Part shown: in pieces, positions 15,494-27,276 of the stretch
Layout: each line of letters begins with the position of its first letter
How positions within the stretch are numbered: position 1 is the first letter of the stretch
NCBI GenBank assembly: GCA_963662155.1
Contig: OY759261.1
Location: 52,068,000 to 52,131,999 of the forward strand
Source of the DNA: Lamellibrachia columna
Lineage: Eukaryota; Annelida; Polychaeta; Sabellida; Siboglinidae
Direction: 5' to 3'
Length of the DNA: 64,000 bases
Notes under the pieces: generated by a model
Database searches by the model: none
What the model was told of the DNA's origin: nothing
What the model saw: only the letters and a program-made list of their open reading frames with translations
Made by a program: the position numbers and the translations under genes

Positions 15494-15953
15494 TACGGTT
15501 GACGGTCGGCTAAGTCATCACCGGTAGCCACGTTGACGTCTGTAACCTCTGTAACGCCTGTAACGTATGTGACATCCAAGTATTTTACGGTTGACGGTCG
15601 GCTAAGACATCACCGGTAGCCACGTTGACGTCTGTAACCTCTGTAACGCCTGTAACGTATGTGACATCCAAGTATTTTACGGTTGACGGTCGGCTAAGAC
15701 ATCACCGGTAGCCACGTTGACGTCTGTAACCTCTGTAACGCCTGTAACGTATGTGACATCCAAGTATTTTACGGTTGACGGTCGGCTAAGACATCACCGG
15801 TAGCCACGTTGACGTCTGTAACCTCTGTAACGCCTGTAACGTATGTGACATCCAAGTATTTTACGGTTGACGGTCGGCTAAGACATCACCGGTAGCCACG
15901 TTGACGTCTGTAACCTCTGTAACGCCTGTAACGTATGTGACATCCAAGTATTT
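15494..15953. repeat. 92-bp tandem repeat, 5 copies
   Basis: Five almost identical 92-bp units beginning TACGGTTGACGGTCGGCTAAG at 15494, 15586, 15678, 15770 and 15862 (first 20 bases are diagnostic). Within each unit the motif TGTAAC recurs three times, and GTTGACGTCTG holds a TGACGTC half-palindrome close to a CRE. The array ends 0.38 kb before the activin-like exon, so it probably sits in that gene's intron. Confidence 0.93.
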
Positions 15954-16004
15954 ACGTCGAATGCGTGTGCATTCTTTGCCGTTTTCTTTATTTTGGTGAC
16001 TCTG

Positions 16005-16082
16005 CCGGACTGTCAATCGCGAGGCTGGGTTCGAGATCACCTGCTGCTGTTTCGATATGTGGACAATTTCGTCCACTATATA
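16005..16082 (+). mobile_element. tRNA-derived SINE fragment
   Basis: Contains a pol III B-box-like GGGTTCGAGATC followed by the body CTGCTGCTGTTTCGA and CAATTTCGTCCAC, which recurs at 17630-17670 and 61110-61140. The A-box half is missing, so this is a partial copy. Confidence 0.55.
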
Positions 16083-16330
16083 GCAGATCGCAGATCAAAG
16101 ATTATTATGAAATAACGGATACATCATAAGGTTGTCGTAATCTAACACTTGTCCTATGGTAACATATCGTACTTAATACTAATAATTATCATAATCGGTT
16201 GAAAGTTGCTAACATGATAACTGATTTGAGGAAAATTAATCGAAACATGTCGCGTTCTTGTTGCGAAGAACGCTAACGTTGACTGCTTGAATGAAGTGAT
16301 ATTAACGAATACCACATGACTTGGTTACAG
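16083..16330 (+). other. probable intron 3' part with acceptor site of the activin-like gene
   Basis: AT-rich non-coding DNA ending in TTGGTTACAG at 16321-16330, a plausible 3' splice acceptor. Splicing there would give a phase-1 junction. The polypyrimidine tract is weak, so the exact boundary is inferred. Confidence 0.45.
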
Positions 16331-17367
16331 TGAAGACCGTACGTGGCAAGACTGACATCCTCGTGACGTTCCATCTGAACACGATGCCGCCGACCGGATA
16401 TAGCATCATCTGCACCGATCTCATGGTTCTCGTTCGCTGTGGTAGGCGGCGCTGTCGTACTCGCAAGGCCCGCCGGGGTGGTCGGCGCGCGCCTCCGGCT
16501 AGCATCACGCTCAAGATCTACAACATGTTGAACAGCACCGGCGACAACGACGGTGGTCAGTTGATTGCTTTGCTCAAGGTCTTTGTCCGGCGCACGAAGT
16601 GGCAGAAGCTTATCATACCGACGAGCGTCATACAGGAAGTGGTCGATTCGACCTCGCGCGTGCTGCCCATGCGCATAGCGTGCGAGAACTGCTCGAAAAG
16701 CATACGTCCAGTCGCCGTACGCAAGGTCCGCCGGAAGAAGGCCCGGAAGTCGCGTCGTAACGTCGACGCCGTCCAAAAGTCGATGCGTCAGCGCCGGAAG
16801 TCGGCGGCGAGACGCGAGCGGCGCTTGCGCAAGCAGCGCGCGAAGGTCGGCGGGAAGGTGCGGAAGAAGAAGCAGCCATTCCTCATTATAACCACCCGTC
16901 GCGTCGAGCCGATGGCGGCCGCTGAGGGCGGGCCAGTGTACAGCAGGACAATGCCCATGGGCGAACTACGCATCCGACAACGGCGTCACTCGGGTAGTCG
17001 ACGCGATGTTGTGACGTCATCGTCTGCTAGAACGTGTCGAAAAAAGGCGTTATACGTGAGCTTCCGGCAACTAGGATTAGATAATTTAATCGCATGGCCT
17101 CACGGGTATATTACGAGTTACTGCGAGAGCATTGTCGATTCTGCGGACCCGGAAGTTCCGGTCGAACGATTACTGCATCGTCGACATAGATCGAACTTGC
17201 TAACACACATTAAGAATGGACGATCTATTGGTGGTGCGTCGCCTGCGTCGTGTTGTCACCCAATCCAGACGGCGCCACTGTCGATAGTGTATTATAAAGA
17301 CAAAAACAACATCGTTGAAGCATCCATTCCAGGACTGACGGTTACAGAATGTGGCTGCATCGTTTGA
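16331..17367 (+). CDS. activin/inhibin-beta-like TGF-beta family ligand, 3' coding exon
   Basis: Encodes the second half of a secreted, dimeric TGF-beta superfamily growth factor acting through type I/II serine-threonine kinase receptors and Smads. Residues are counted from the TTG codon at 16321; it is not a true start. The propeptide end has W94-KLIIPTSVIQ and MRIACENCSKS (Cys121, Cys124), the pattern of activin/inhibin-beta prodomains. A Lys/Arg-rich linker follows (about 130-170), then KKQPFLIITTRR. Furin-type site R219-Q-R-R222 would release a mature chain of about 126 residues. The knot domain shows CRKKALYVSF, LGLDNLIAWPHGY, YC, SCC (311-312), PLSIVYY and ECGC (344, 346), then TGA. No ATG opens the frame: an upstream exon with signal peptide is needed. 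Oddity: the CxGxC motif reads CESIV, so knot cysteine 3 is lost in this frame. The exon is GC-rich compared with its surroundings. Family membership is clear; assignment to activin rather than another branch is probable. Confidence 0.88.
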
Positions 17368-17784
17368 TGATGACTTCATCGTAGTAAAAGTTAATTTATT
17401 AAAAAAGGGTCGACCGGTCGGTTGGACGGTCTATATTTTATTTTTAAGGGGCGGTACTCCCCTGTTCGTTGAGATCTCACTGGTTAATGTTAGTCATCTT
17501 TATAGCCAACAGTTGCGTGATGCTACATGGGTAAAGAAATACATGATCGTGTTGACGTGTGCAACTTATTCGATGGCTCGGCGGTCAGAGCACCGCACTG
17601 TCGATCATGAGGGCCGGGGTTCGGTCCACTTGCTACTGTTTCGAAATTTGGGCAATTTCGTTCACCCCACTTGAAGCCTTCGGGTGAGACCCCAAAAGCC
17701 GTTGGTCTCGTCTATCGGGTGGCTATATCGTAGTATCCGTCACTATCTAAAAAAGCACAAATGGTGCGAACGTACCCTAAATAA
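17368..17784 (+). other. probable 3' UTR of the activin-like gene with AATAAA
   Basis: Follows the TGA directly. It contains a SINE copy (about 17568-17735) and a canonical AATAAA at 17779-17784. Transcript evidence is absent; the UTR extent is inferred. Confidence 0.45.
17568..17735 (+). mobile_element. tRNA-derived SINE
   Basis: A-box-like GATGGCTCGGCGGTCAGAG, then B-box-like GGGGTTCGGTCC about 40 bp later, followed by the body CTTGCTACTGTTTCGAAATT and CAATTTCGTTCACC shared with the other copies. The end GAGACCCCAAAAGCCG resembles 46380-46410. It lies in the likely 3' UTR of the ligand gene, same orientation. Confidence 0.7.
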
Positions 17785-19215
<1,431 letters not shown>

Positions 19216-19512
19216 GCGCAAAATCTGTTCGACAAAAAATCAAACGCAGTGTATATTGTGTAATATCAACTGTTTCTGTTATATCAATTTTGTTCCTCAA
19301 ATCTAGTCAGAAAACTCGTTTATTTTCCTATTGTTGTGAAGTGCCTATTACACTGTTCATGAAGGATATAAGAGTTATTGCAACAATGTTCGTTCTTAGC
19401 CAATATTCTTCCTGTGTCACATGTCGTCACTGTTTGGAACATGTCTGTCCGATTCCAGTTTTATATAACAACAATAAATGTCAATGCGACTTCCGTCTCT
19501 GTTTACGCAATT

Positions 19513-19575
19513 ACACGCGCACGTGCACGCACACGCACACACGCGCGCACACACACACGCATGCACACACGCATA
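19513..19575. repeat. short (AC)n/(GCAC)n microsatellite
   Basis: GCACGTGCACGCACACGC-type mixture with ACACACGC repeats. The stretches on either side (19213-19512 and 19576-19718) show nothing recognisable. Confidence 0.9.
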
Positions 19576-19718
19576 GAGACCGCCACTCTGTGAGTCCACG
19601 ACATGCTACACATTACCCCCCGCGTGGCATATTTTAGACACCGCAGACACCACATATAAGGGATGCTCTCATAGGTTTTCAACATTCAAAAAAGTTTCTT
19701 GTTTAGCATTAGTTCAAG

Positions 19719-20161
19719 CCACCCCACCACCCCACCATCCCAACGCCCCAACACCCCAACACCCTATCACCCCACCACCACAACACACCAACACCGAACC
19801 ACCCCACCACCCCAACGCCCCAACACCCCACCACCCCATCACCCCACCACCCGAACACCCCAACACCCAACCACCCCAACACCCAACCACCCCACCACCC
19901 CAACGCCCCAACACCCCACACTCCCTATCACCCCACCATCCCAACACCCCAACACCCAACCACCCAACACCGAACCACCCCATCACCCCAATGCCCCAAC
20001 ACCCCACCACCCTATCACCCCACCACCCCAACACCCCAACACCCAACCACCCCAACACCGAACCACCCCACCACCCCAACGCCCCAACACCCCACCATCT
20101 TACCACCCCACCACCCCAACGCACCAACACCCCACCACCCTATCACCCCACCACCCCAACA
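19719..20161. repeat. C-rich degenerate satellite (ACCCC/ACCACCCC)n
   Basis: About 440 bp in which the plus strand has almost no G and consists of CCCCAACA, CCCCACCA, CCCTATCA and CCGAACCA words. Longer blocks recur (for example CCAACGCCCCAACACCCC at several positions). The minus strand has regularly spaced G4 runs, so G-quadruplex or i-motif folding is possible. Confidence 0.95.
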
Positions 20162-20240
20162 CGTGGTGTGAAACTTCAAATAATGCGCATATTGCCTATC
20201 AAAAATAATTATCGATATTTTTAATACCGAAGCATAATCA

Positions 20241-20354
20241 CGATACTCCATGTAGGCAACGATAATCCATGTAGGCAACGATACTCCATGTAGGCAACGA
20301 TACTCCATGTAGGCAACGATACTCCATGTAGGCAACGATACTCCATGTAGGCAA
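20241..20354. repeat. 19-bp tandem repeat, 6 copies
   Basis: Six units of CGATACTCCATGTAGGCAA, one with ATAATCC. Confidence 0.95.
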
Positions 20355-20649
20355 CACTGGACTGAATGCATGGCAAGGACGATTGGCCCTTGCTGCGATA
20401 CATGATGTGTCGGATGTGCAACATGGCCATATTGGTTCGCCCTTGACAATTCGTGTATATATTACAATTATCATATGCTTTATGCAATCACTTATATGGA
20501 CAATAAAATACGATTGAACTGATGTTCTGTTATCCACAATAGTTTCAATTAATGCCAGCATTAATTCCAGTTTCACTCGCTAGGCGGCACTATTTGAGCG
20601 ATTGATTTTTTTGGCGAAACGTAGAGACGATAAACACACCATCCACCAT

Positions 20650-21640
20650 TGCATATTGATATACGTTTGTGTGGACCTTATCGGACCACTCTTTGTAGTG
20701 CCTCATCCGAAAGACGTATATCAGTCCTTTGTCATCGCGGCTCCGATATCACAGGTTTAACATTATATGCATCCTTCCTTCTGAAACATGCCTTGCAAGC
20801 AAATCGTTCCCGATTACGGCACGTGTACCCAGAAGAACACATGATAGCAACAGGCAGATATTGGCATGCGGTGAAGCTATATCGCACATGTAGGCCGTGT
20901 TTTAACGAGTCGAGATGATTTAGTGTCTTCCTGTCAATGCGGGCAGATAAACGTCCTCTATACGACCGGCAGTGGGTGTATCGTCTTCACCGACCAAGCG
21001 CGTCTCATATCGAGTACTTCGTTCCGATCACAAATCTGCAGTAGGAACTTCCGTCGTAGGGACCGTGGGCGCACTACGTCTAACGGCGTCGTGTCGTCGC
21101 GGCTTTGGGACAGCCCACAGCTGATTTTCCCGTTGATAGCCGTAGTAACATTTCAGGAAACCCACCGGCACTTGTTGTCGATATGCTGAACAACGTTGGT
21201 CAAACACACATAAATCTAGCTCTTTCAAGCATGTCGCAAACACGCTTACCATCAAAACTGTCATTTTCGCAAAAACAGTTATACGCCTACGGACAGTTCG
21301 GGAACGTCACTACTAAAATCCATACGCGTCTTCAAATCCGCCTCATACTACAACATCTCACTGCCAAAGGTGCAACATTTCAAACGGCCCAAACTTGCTG
21401 GTTGAATACGGTTACTTTCTAGCAACACAAGCGGAAGTGACACTGTGGTTTAACCCCTTTACGAGAGGGTTCATCCTACTGTTACGTTTCCCATTGGTGA
21501 CCATGTTAACGTTTTGCACGATTATAAGAAAACGGGACCATCAAAAATTATGAAACTTCTTTCCTGCCGTTATCATCATCTCATTGACATGCTGGTCGAG
21601 TTTTGTTGAAATCACGTATTTCTAACTCTTTTAAAACGGC
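20650..21640 (+). mobile_element. possible decayed LTR-retrotransposon integrase region
   Basis: Several weak, frame-shifted motifs occur on the plus strand in roughly the spacing of a Ty3/gypsy-type integrase: a YWHAV...C..C zinc-finger-like segment near 20860, IVFTDQARLIS near 20980 (compare the TDQG..F.S block around the second catalytic Asp), and IGDHVNVLHDYKKTG near 21500 (compare the GD.V....K.G C-terminal block). Stops and frame changes lie between them. A VDLIGPL string at about 20670 lies too early relative to the zinc-finger-like part to fit neatly. No LTRs were seen. This is a suggestive relic, not a firm call. Confidence 0.3.
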
Positions 21641-22605
21641 TGAACGTGCCCCACCCGTCAATATTTACCAATTTCTGCATAAATTGCTACGCACACGTGC
21701 CTTGTGGCGAAAATATCGCCAAAAATCCTTCCGCCTATTTAAATCATCTAAACATCCACGGTTACCCTGCTAACATGTTCTACCAGCAAACTTGCCAATG
21801 TGTCTGCTCAAATGCAGTTATGTCAGATGATATGATTTTTTTTAAATTACACATATCTAAAATTACTGTGCCCTACATTCGTGGTCCCGTGAGCCGTTGT
21901 GATAGCAAGACATGTCCGTAGAACGGTCGGCCGACGCAACCGGCCGACGCAAGACAGACACGAGGAAGACGTATGACATCGGATATGACCTTCCCTACTA
22001 TTGTACCCAATACATGAATGCCATGCTTCCCATGTACCATGCATATCAAAACCAACAACTGTGATATCAGAATGCCAAACAGCCAATGTATAATATAACT
22101 AACTAACCATAGCAACGTCATTTGCTTTATTAGCACATTTGGCACCTTATTTAATTATACAGCTAGACATGCAGCGTAACTACTATAAATAGCGCCGACA
22201 TCGTTCAGTAATCTAATCGTCGCCCGGATAACAAACAAAGCATGTTGTTTCATTGCATGCTGAAGCTCATAGTAATTTACCACCAATTGATATGTCATTC
22301 TATCCGACCAAATACCAGGTGTTTTTCCCCTTAACCTCTGACGCCGCCCCCCCCCCCCCGCATAACCTGCGGCATTAGGTGTGCGTGGTCCAAAGGTTGC
22401 CGGGAATAACGTCGCATTCGATACGACATTTGACGTAATACATGCCTTAGCGTTCGTTGTTGTGTTGACTCGCATTCGTTTCGGGGGTAACCGCCTATCC
22501 AAGTGACATTGTTCGTGACGATAGTAACACCACACCCCGCCACGCCAAGAGGAATGTATTAAGTTTGCAGAAATAGTTTGGACTTTACTCGACAATGGAC
22601 ACCGC
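21641..22605. other. unrecognised region
   Basis: Includes a short poly(C) run at about 22349-22359. No gene or array recognised. Confidence 0.4.
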
Positions 22606-22812
22606 TGTGTTCGGTCCATACCCTCGTTATTGTTTCTATTTATGCGAGGTAGGAAGCTTCTAACGGTATACGAATGTGTTCGGCCCATACCCTCGTTATT
22701 GCTTCTATTTGTGCGAGGTAGGAAGCTTCTAACGGTATACGAATGTGTTCGGCCCATACCCTCGTTATTGCTTCTATTTGTGCGAGGTAGGAAGCTTCTA
22801 ACGGTATACGAA
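22606..22812. repeat. 69-bp tandem repeat, 3 copies
   Basis: Units start at 22606, 22675 and 22744 with TGTGTTCGGCCCATACCCTC. 69 bp is divisible by three, so one frame stays open on each strand. Confidence 0.95.
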
Positions 22813-22962
22813 TCGTATATCACGTGGTTGTCGGTGCTTTCGAAAGGTAAATCGATACAGAATATGGCCGAGTGAATGTCGTAATTATATCCATCATATT
22901 AGCAAATCATTTGTTGTGGGGAATTAAGATGGTATACAAGGAAGGAGGTAAGTATCGTTCTA

Positions 22963-22995
22963 AACAGACAGACAGACAGACAGACATACAGACAT

Positions 22996-23069
<74 letters not shown>

Positions 23070-23096
23070 AACAGAGTGACAGAGAGATAGATACAT

Positions 23097-23179
<83 letters not shown>
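22963..23179. repeat. compound (CAGA)n-(GGCA)n-(GCAC)n microsatellite
   Basis: Three tetranucleotide arrays follow in series: CAGA to about 22998, GGCA about 22999-23068, and GCAC about 23097-23179, with a short non-repeat link at 23069-23096. Confidence 0.97.
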
Positions 23180-23181
<2 letters not shown>

Positions 23182-23807
23182 CATGCACAGACGCACGCAC
23201 GTATATGTATATAAAAACGTTTTAATTACGTGGAAGAACAACATTAAATCGAAGGACACGTAGGCCAACGTGACCAAATAGTGAAGATATGATTTTTGTA
23301 ACGACCTTGAACATCATACTTGTGAAGGATTGACAGGATGTCTAGTAATTCAGGAAAAAGCCTGATCACAGGGTTCCGCGACCGCAGATAACGTGGTAAT
23401 GGTCGCCAAAGTGGTATGGCCACTGATCGCTGATGACGGTATTGCGTGGGCCAGAGCGGAATCGATTAATGAAGCAATTATTATTCGAATGTTTCGGACG
23501 GTGGCCTCGTCTTTAATCTTGGCCGTCTGGTGACTCGTAGCAGGGGTCACGCATTAGTGTGTTCCGGGACACACGGCATGTGGTGCAGGAGGTTTAGATA
23601 ACAGGCAGAGGTTCAATACAAAGAGATGATATTGCAGCAGAGATCCAACAATGGTTCTACAGAAACATATCAGCAATCCGCACAGATATCTGAGCTTACT
23701 GCAGAGTTCAATATGGCGTCCGAAACTGTGGTAATTGGTTGTTAGTTAACTGTAACTTCTGAACTACTTGGTGTAGAAGGCTAATACTGGGGTGTAAGGG
23801 GAGGTTT
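23180..23807. other. unrecognised spacer
   Basis: No gene or array recognised. Confidence 0.4.
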
Positions 23808-24086
23808 TCAACTAATCTCTATCCAATAACACCTCACCTCACATATCCTCTTCGGGCCCAGTGGTCCATAAGGCCGAAGTGCATCTTCTCCAGCTCGCTC
23901 TGTCAGCTGCTCCACGTCAGGCCTCGTTCCAGCTGTTCCACCCCAGCATGTGTCTTTCATTTCAACAGTTGATCGCCACGTTGTCATTGGTCGACCAACC
24001 TTTCTTCTACCTTCAGGCGTCCAGGTCAATGCCGTCTCACATTTGCTGTTCTTGTCCATTCGTAGGATATGTCCTTCCATATCCAA
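23808..24086 (-). mobile_element. C-terminal fragment of an RTE-like LINE
   Basis: The minus-strand frame reads GHILRMDKN, then ALTWTPEGRRKVGRPMTTWR and a degenerate ERAGEDALRPYG segment. This WTPEG-R-GRP-TTWR pattern is typical of the C-terminus of RTE-type non-LTR retrotransposons. The 3' end runs into ACCTC/GAGGTG pentamers at 23825-23840, a plausible terminal microsatellite. The RT and endonuclease are missing. Confidence 0.75.
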
Positions 24087-24215
24087 TACGCATCATTAAA
24101 ATACACTAGATACATCAGAATATGCATTTATTTAATTATTCAGTGCCATTGCATAACATCTTCGTATGGCCTCAGTCAACAATTCTTATTTTTCCAAAGT
24201 CTCCAGAAGATATCG

Positions 24216-24246
24216 TCATATATATATATATATATATATATATATT
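24216..24246. repeat. short (TA)n
   Basis: About 15 TA units. The rest of 24087-24620 shows nothing recognisable. Confidence 0.9.
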
Positions 24247-24620
24247 GCATTGCAGCGCTATTACTGACGTTGTAAAACAATAAGATACTATTATTCACAT
24301 TGTAAAACAATAATATACTTTTATCAATCTTAATAGTACTTAGTGGGATACGGATATTTCTGAACGACCTAAAGGACTAAGGCAAACGAGCGTTGATGTG
24401 AGCAGTTGATCAAGTGGCCTTCATTCTATGTTTGCATTATTTATAACTAATTAGGCGAGCGTATGTCGCTGTCCAAAAACAATGGCTCAGATTCACTCCG
24501 AACGCGAGAACTAATTTGTCCTGCGGTTCAGCGGATTCGTACACGCAACTGTGAAAGTGGGCCACGCGCATTGATCGCCCACTTATACATATTAAGATCA
24601 CCCGCGGAACGTGAGAACGT

Positions 24621-24839
24621 GATATGGGTTTACATTCAGTCAGTGAAGTAACGATTTCGAGCCGCTAGCGACAAGTCATACAGCAGAATCATCTTCGAAT
24701 TCGGCTCTTTCGAAGCGATCACGTGGTTTTGTGACGTCACTGATGATATGGGTTTACATTCAGTCAGTGAAGTAACGAGTTCGAGCCGCTAGCGGCAAGT
24801 CACACAGCAGAGTCATCTTCGAATTCGGCTCTTTCGAAG
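24621..24839. repeat. 96-bp direct duplication with 28-bp spacer
   Basis: The block starting GATATGGGTTTACATTCAGT at 24621 recurs at 24745 with few substitutions, ending in GGCTCTTTCGAAGC both times. The spacer contains GTGACGTCACTGAT. Confidence 0.9.
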
Positions 24840-24879
24840 CAGTTTAGCGACGCCTGTAGCCTTTGACTTCGAACTTATT

Positions 24880-25186
24880 TACTTTCTGACTGAACCACGA
24901 AAACGACCACATAGAGTTGCCAAACGTCTCGTATATCTGTCGTACACATACACGTGTGACGTGGCCAAACATTACTCTTACTTCCATATAAAGATTAAAA
25001 TAAACAAAAACCTGTCATCTGCTATGCCTAGCTTCGCGGGGCTAGGCGTAGAAGATATAACTTTTTTATAATTTGTTATCGTTATACGGAAGTAAGAGTT
25101 ATGTTTGACCACGTTACATGTGTATATGGCATAAAGAGAAGTTTGGCGGCTCTAGGTGGTCGTCTTCATGGTTTAGCCAAAAAGTA
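24880..25186. mobile_element. 307-bp palindromic MITE with TA target site
   Basis: Long imperfect terminal inverted repeats of about 100 bp each. Left reads TACTTTCTGACTGAACCACG; the right end read inward is TACTTTTTGGCTAAACCATG. Matching continues through ACGACCAC-TAGAG, GCCAAAC, ACACATG/ACACGTG, ACGTGG-CAAACAT and CTCTTACTTCC. Both ends abut TA, the target duplication of Tc1/mariner-type elements. The loop holds a second hairpin, CTATGCCTAGC / GGCTAGGCGTAG, around TTCGCGG. No ORF is present, so it is non-autonomous. The Tc1/mariner link rests on the TA ends only. Confidence 0.75.
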
Positions 25187-25926
25187 CTAGTAGGAGTAGC
25201 GTTGACGGGTGGTGGTGATTTCGGCCCTCGGAGAATTCGGCCCAACTGCCATATTATTTCGGCCTGGTTATTTCGGTGACTGATGTGACACGCAGTATCT
25301 ACTCAGTTCTACTAGTAATTGATTAGTCTTCACCTTAAGGGTTTGTTATTCCAGTACTTGTCATCAAAGGGGTGCTAAGTTTAACTAGATCTATATACTG
25401 TTGAAGTACAATGCTTTGTCTGTTTCGTGCAGTGAGCAGGTGTGAATAAAAGACCATGCTTCACATTCAAAATGATCTGATGAAAAGCTCTGTATAGATC
25501 AAAGACCATGCGCAGGTGGCTCCGTTTTATTCACGATACAATAATCGCTTATCACTGTCATTGCTCTGTATTTGACTTAATAAACAAATCTGGGAAAATT
25601 TCCCGTGATGAGAGGAAACTCTTGAGAATCTGAAATATGGAAACAAGATATTGTGATAATTGTAATTGAATATATTTAAGTTATTCAACTGTATATAATA
25701 TTATACTTTTTGATGCAATATATTATATATTATATGATGTGAATTTTAAGAATACAACGAATTGTATAAGTTCTAATGATCGTCTCGTTGACTGCGTGTT
25801 CAAATGGAAAAAAACATATAGCGCCGTATTTTATGCGTAAGGAAGTATTCGAGTAAAAACCCTTTGTTTGTAAGTTTTTTTACGTATGGTGTTATGTTGA
25901 AGCAGTTCTGTTTTTTATTCCAGTTG
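25187..25926. other. unrecognised spacer
   Basis: AT-rich toward its end. Small words such as ATTTCGGCC recur around 25217-25276. No gene recognised. Confidence 0.4.
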
Positions 25927-26251
25927 CATTCCGCCGGACCACTGAAAGAAAGCGGTCAAAACATTTCGTCGGACCACTGAAGGAAAGCGGTCAAAAAACA
26001 TTCCGTCGGACCACTGAAAGAAAGCGGTCAAAAAACATTCCGCCGGACCACTGAAGGAAAGCGGTAAAAAAACATTCCGCCGGACCACTGAAGGAAAGCG
26101 GTCAAAACATTCCGCCGGACCACTGAAGGAAAGCGGTCAAAACATTCCGTCGGACCACTGAAGAAAAGCGGTCAAAAAACATTCCGTCGGACCACTGAAG
26201 GAACGCGGTCAAAAATATTCCGTCGGGCCACTGAAGAAACGCGGTCAAAAA
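25927..26251. repeat. about 36-bp minisatellite, 9 copies
   Basis: Units contain GGACCACTGAAGGAAAGCGG then TCAAAA and CATTCCGYC. Length varies by one or two A residues in the A-run, which shifts phase between copies. Confidence 0.93.
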
Positions 26252-27276
26252 CACGAGCGACGATGTCTGAAATGTAGGCATATTTGCCTTGCTTGCAAAA
26301 TCTCCAAGGCAGCTGAATAGCATGACTCTGTTATACGTTTCTCTTCGATGATGTGATATGACTAAGCGTGTCGACAGTGCCAAACAATTACCTCGAGAGG
26401 ATCATTGCTATGTTTTAGCTAAGGGGAATGAAATTTGTTAACCGAACGATTATTTTAGTGGACATGAAAATATTGCATTTATTAGCACGTATAACATACA
26501 TTAGCACACATAACATTTACTAGCACGTATAACATACATTAGCACATATAACAGTTATCAGCGCATACAATATTTTGGTTGGTTAACAATTACATCCGTG
26601 CAGAATTTACACGTGCGATGAAATAAAATATGCTAGTTTTACGACATATATAAATGCAGTTTTACTATATATAAAAACATACCAATAACGCAATAATTCA
26701 AATGTTAAGGTGAAACGTAACTGAAGCGTTATTAGTCCGTCCAAATCAAGTTTTATACAATTTCTGACGGTACATATACTACATCAATAAATATTAAAAC
26801 ATGAAGGACGACATTGTTAATTAAGATGTACTTTGAGAACCACAAATTCAGATGATGTTGGTCTTTTCATGGACAAAACTTGCTGCGCATCAACTTACCA
26901 ATGACAGTCACCGTACTTTTCGGTTATAATGCCGCCAGCGTCCCCCGTGCAACTGCCGCATTCTGCTTTCGGGCTCACATTCTGACACATTAATAAGGTA
27001 CGCTGTTTTTGTCAGCTTCAGACTGTTGTCATACCAGGCAGTTGTCAGTGCTTCTCATATTACCCTGTCATCTCTGATCATACATTCCTTGATGTTTCTG
27101 CAGTCTCTACCAGACACATGGGAATTCCATCGATCAAGAACATTCACTGTTTACATAAGCATCGTTTACAGTAGCGATTTCGTTAGGATGAGCTACATTT
27201 ACAGCGAGACTACATTGCCGAAAATAGCAAAAATGCCCATCCTTCGGACGGGATAACTAGGTAGCTCAACATTTTT
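26252..27276. other. AT-rich region without recognisable gene
   Basis: Contains four loose repeats of a TTAGCACGTATAACA motif at about 26480-26560. No gene or transposon recognised. Confidence 0.4.

Noticed and set aside
16273..16879. Minus-strand frames of 167 and 83 codons over the ligand exon
   Set aside because: Antisense shadows of the GC-rich TGF-beta coding exon.
19699..20208. Proline/threonine/histidine-rich 169-codon frame as a mucin-like or HPT-rich protein
   Set aside because: It is the direct read-out of a C-rich satellite with no start context or conserved flank.
20665..20690. VDLIGPL string as the first catalytic block of an integrase
   Set aside because: It precedes the zinc-finger-like segment, the reverse of the normal order, and a stop follows soon; kept only as context for the weak relic call.
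23350..23550. 66-codon minus-strand frame, Ala/Ile/Thr-rich
   Set aside because: Short, no domain, compatible with chance.
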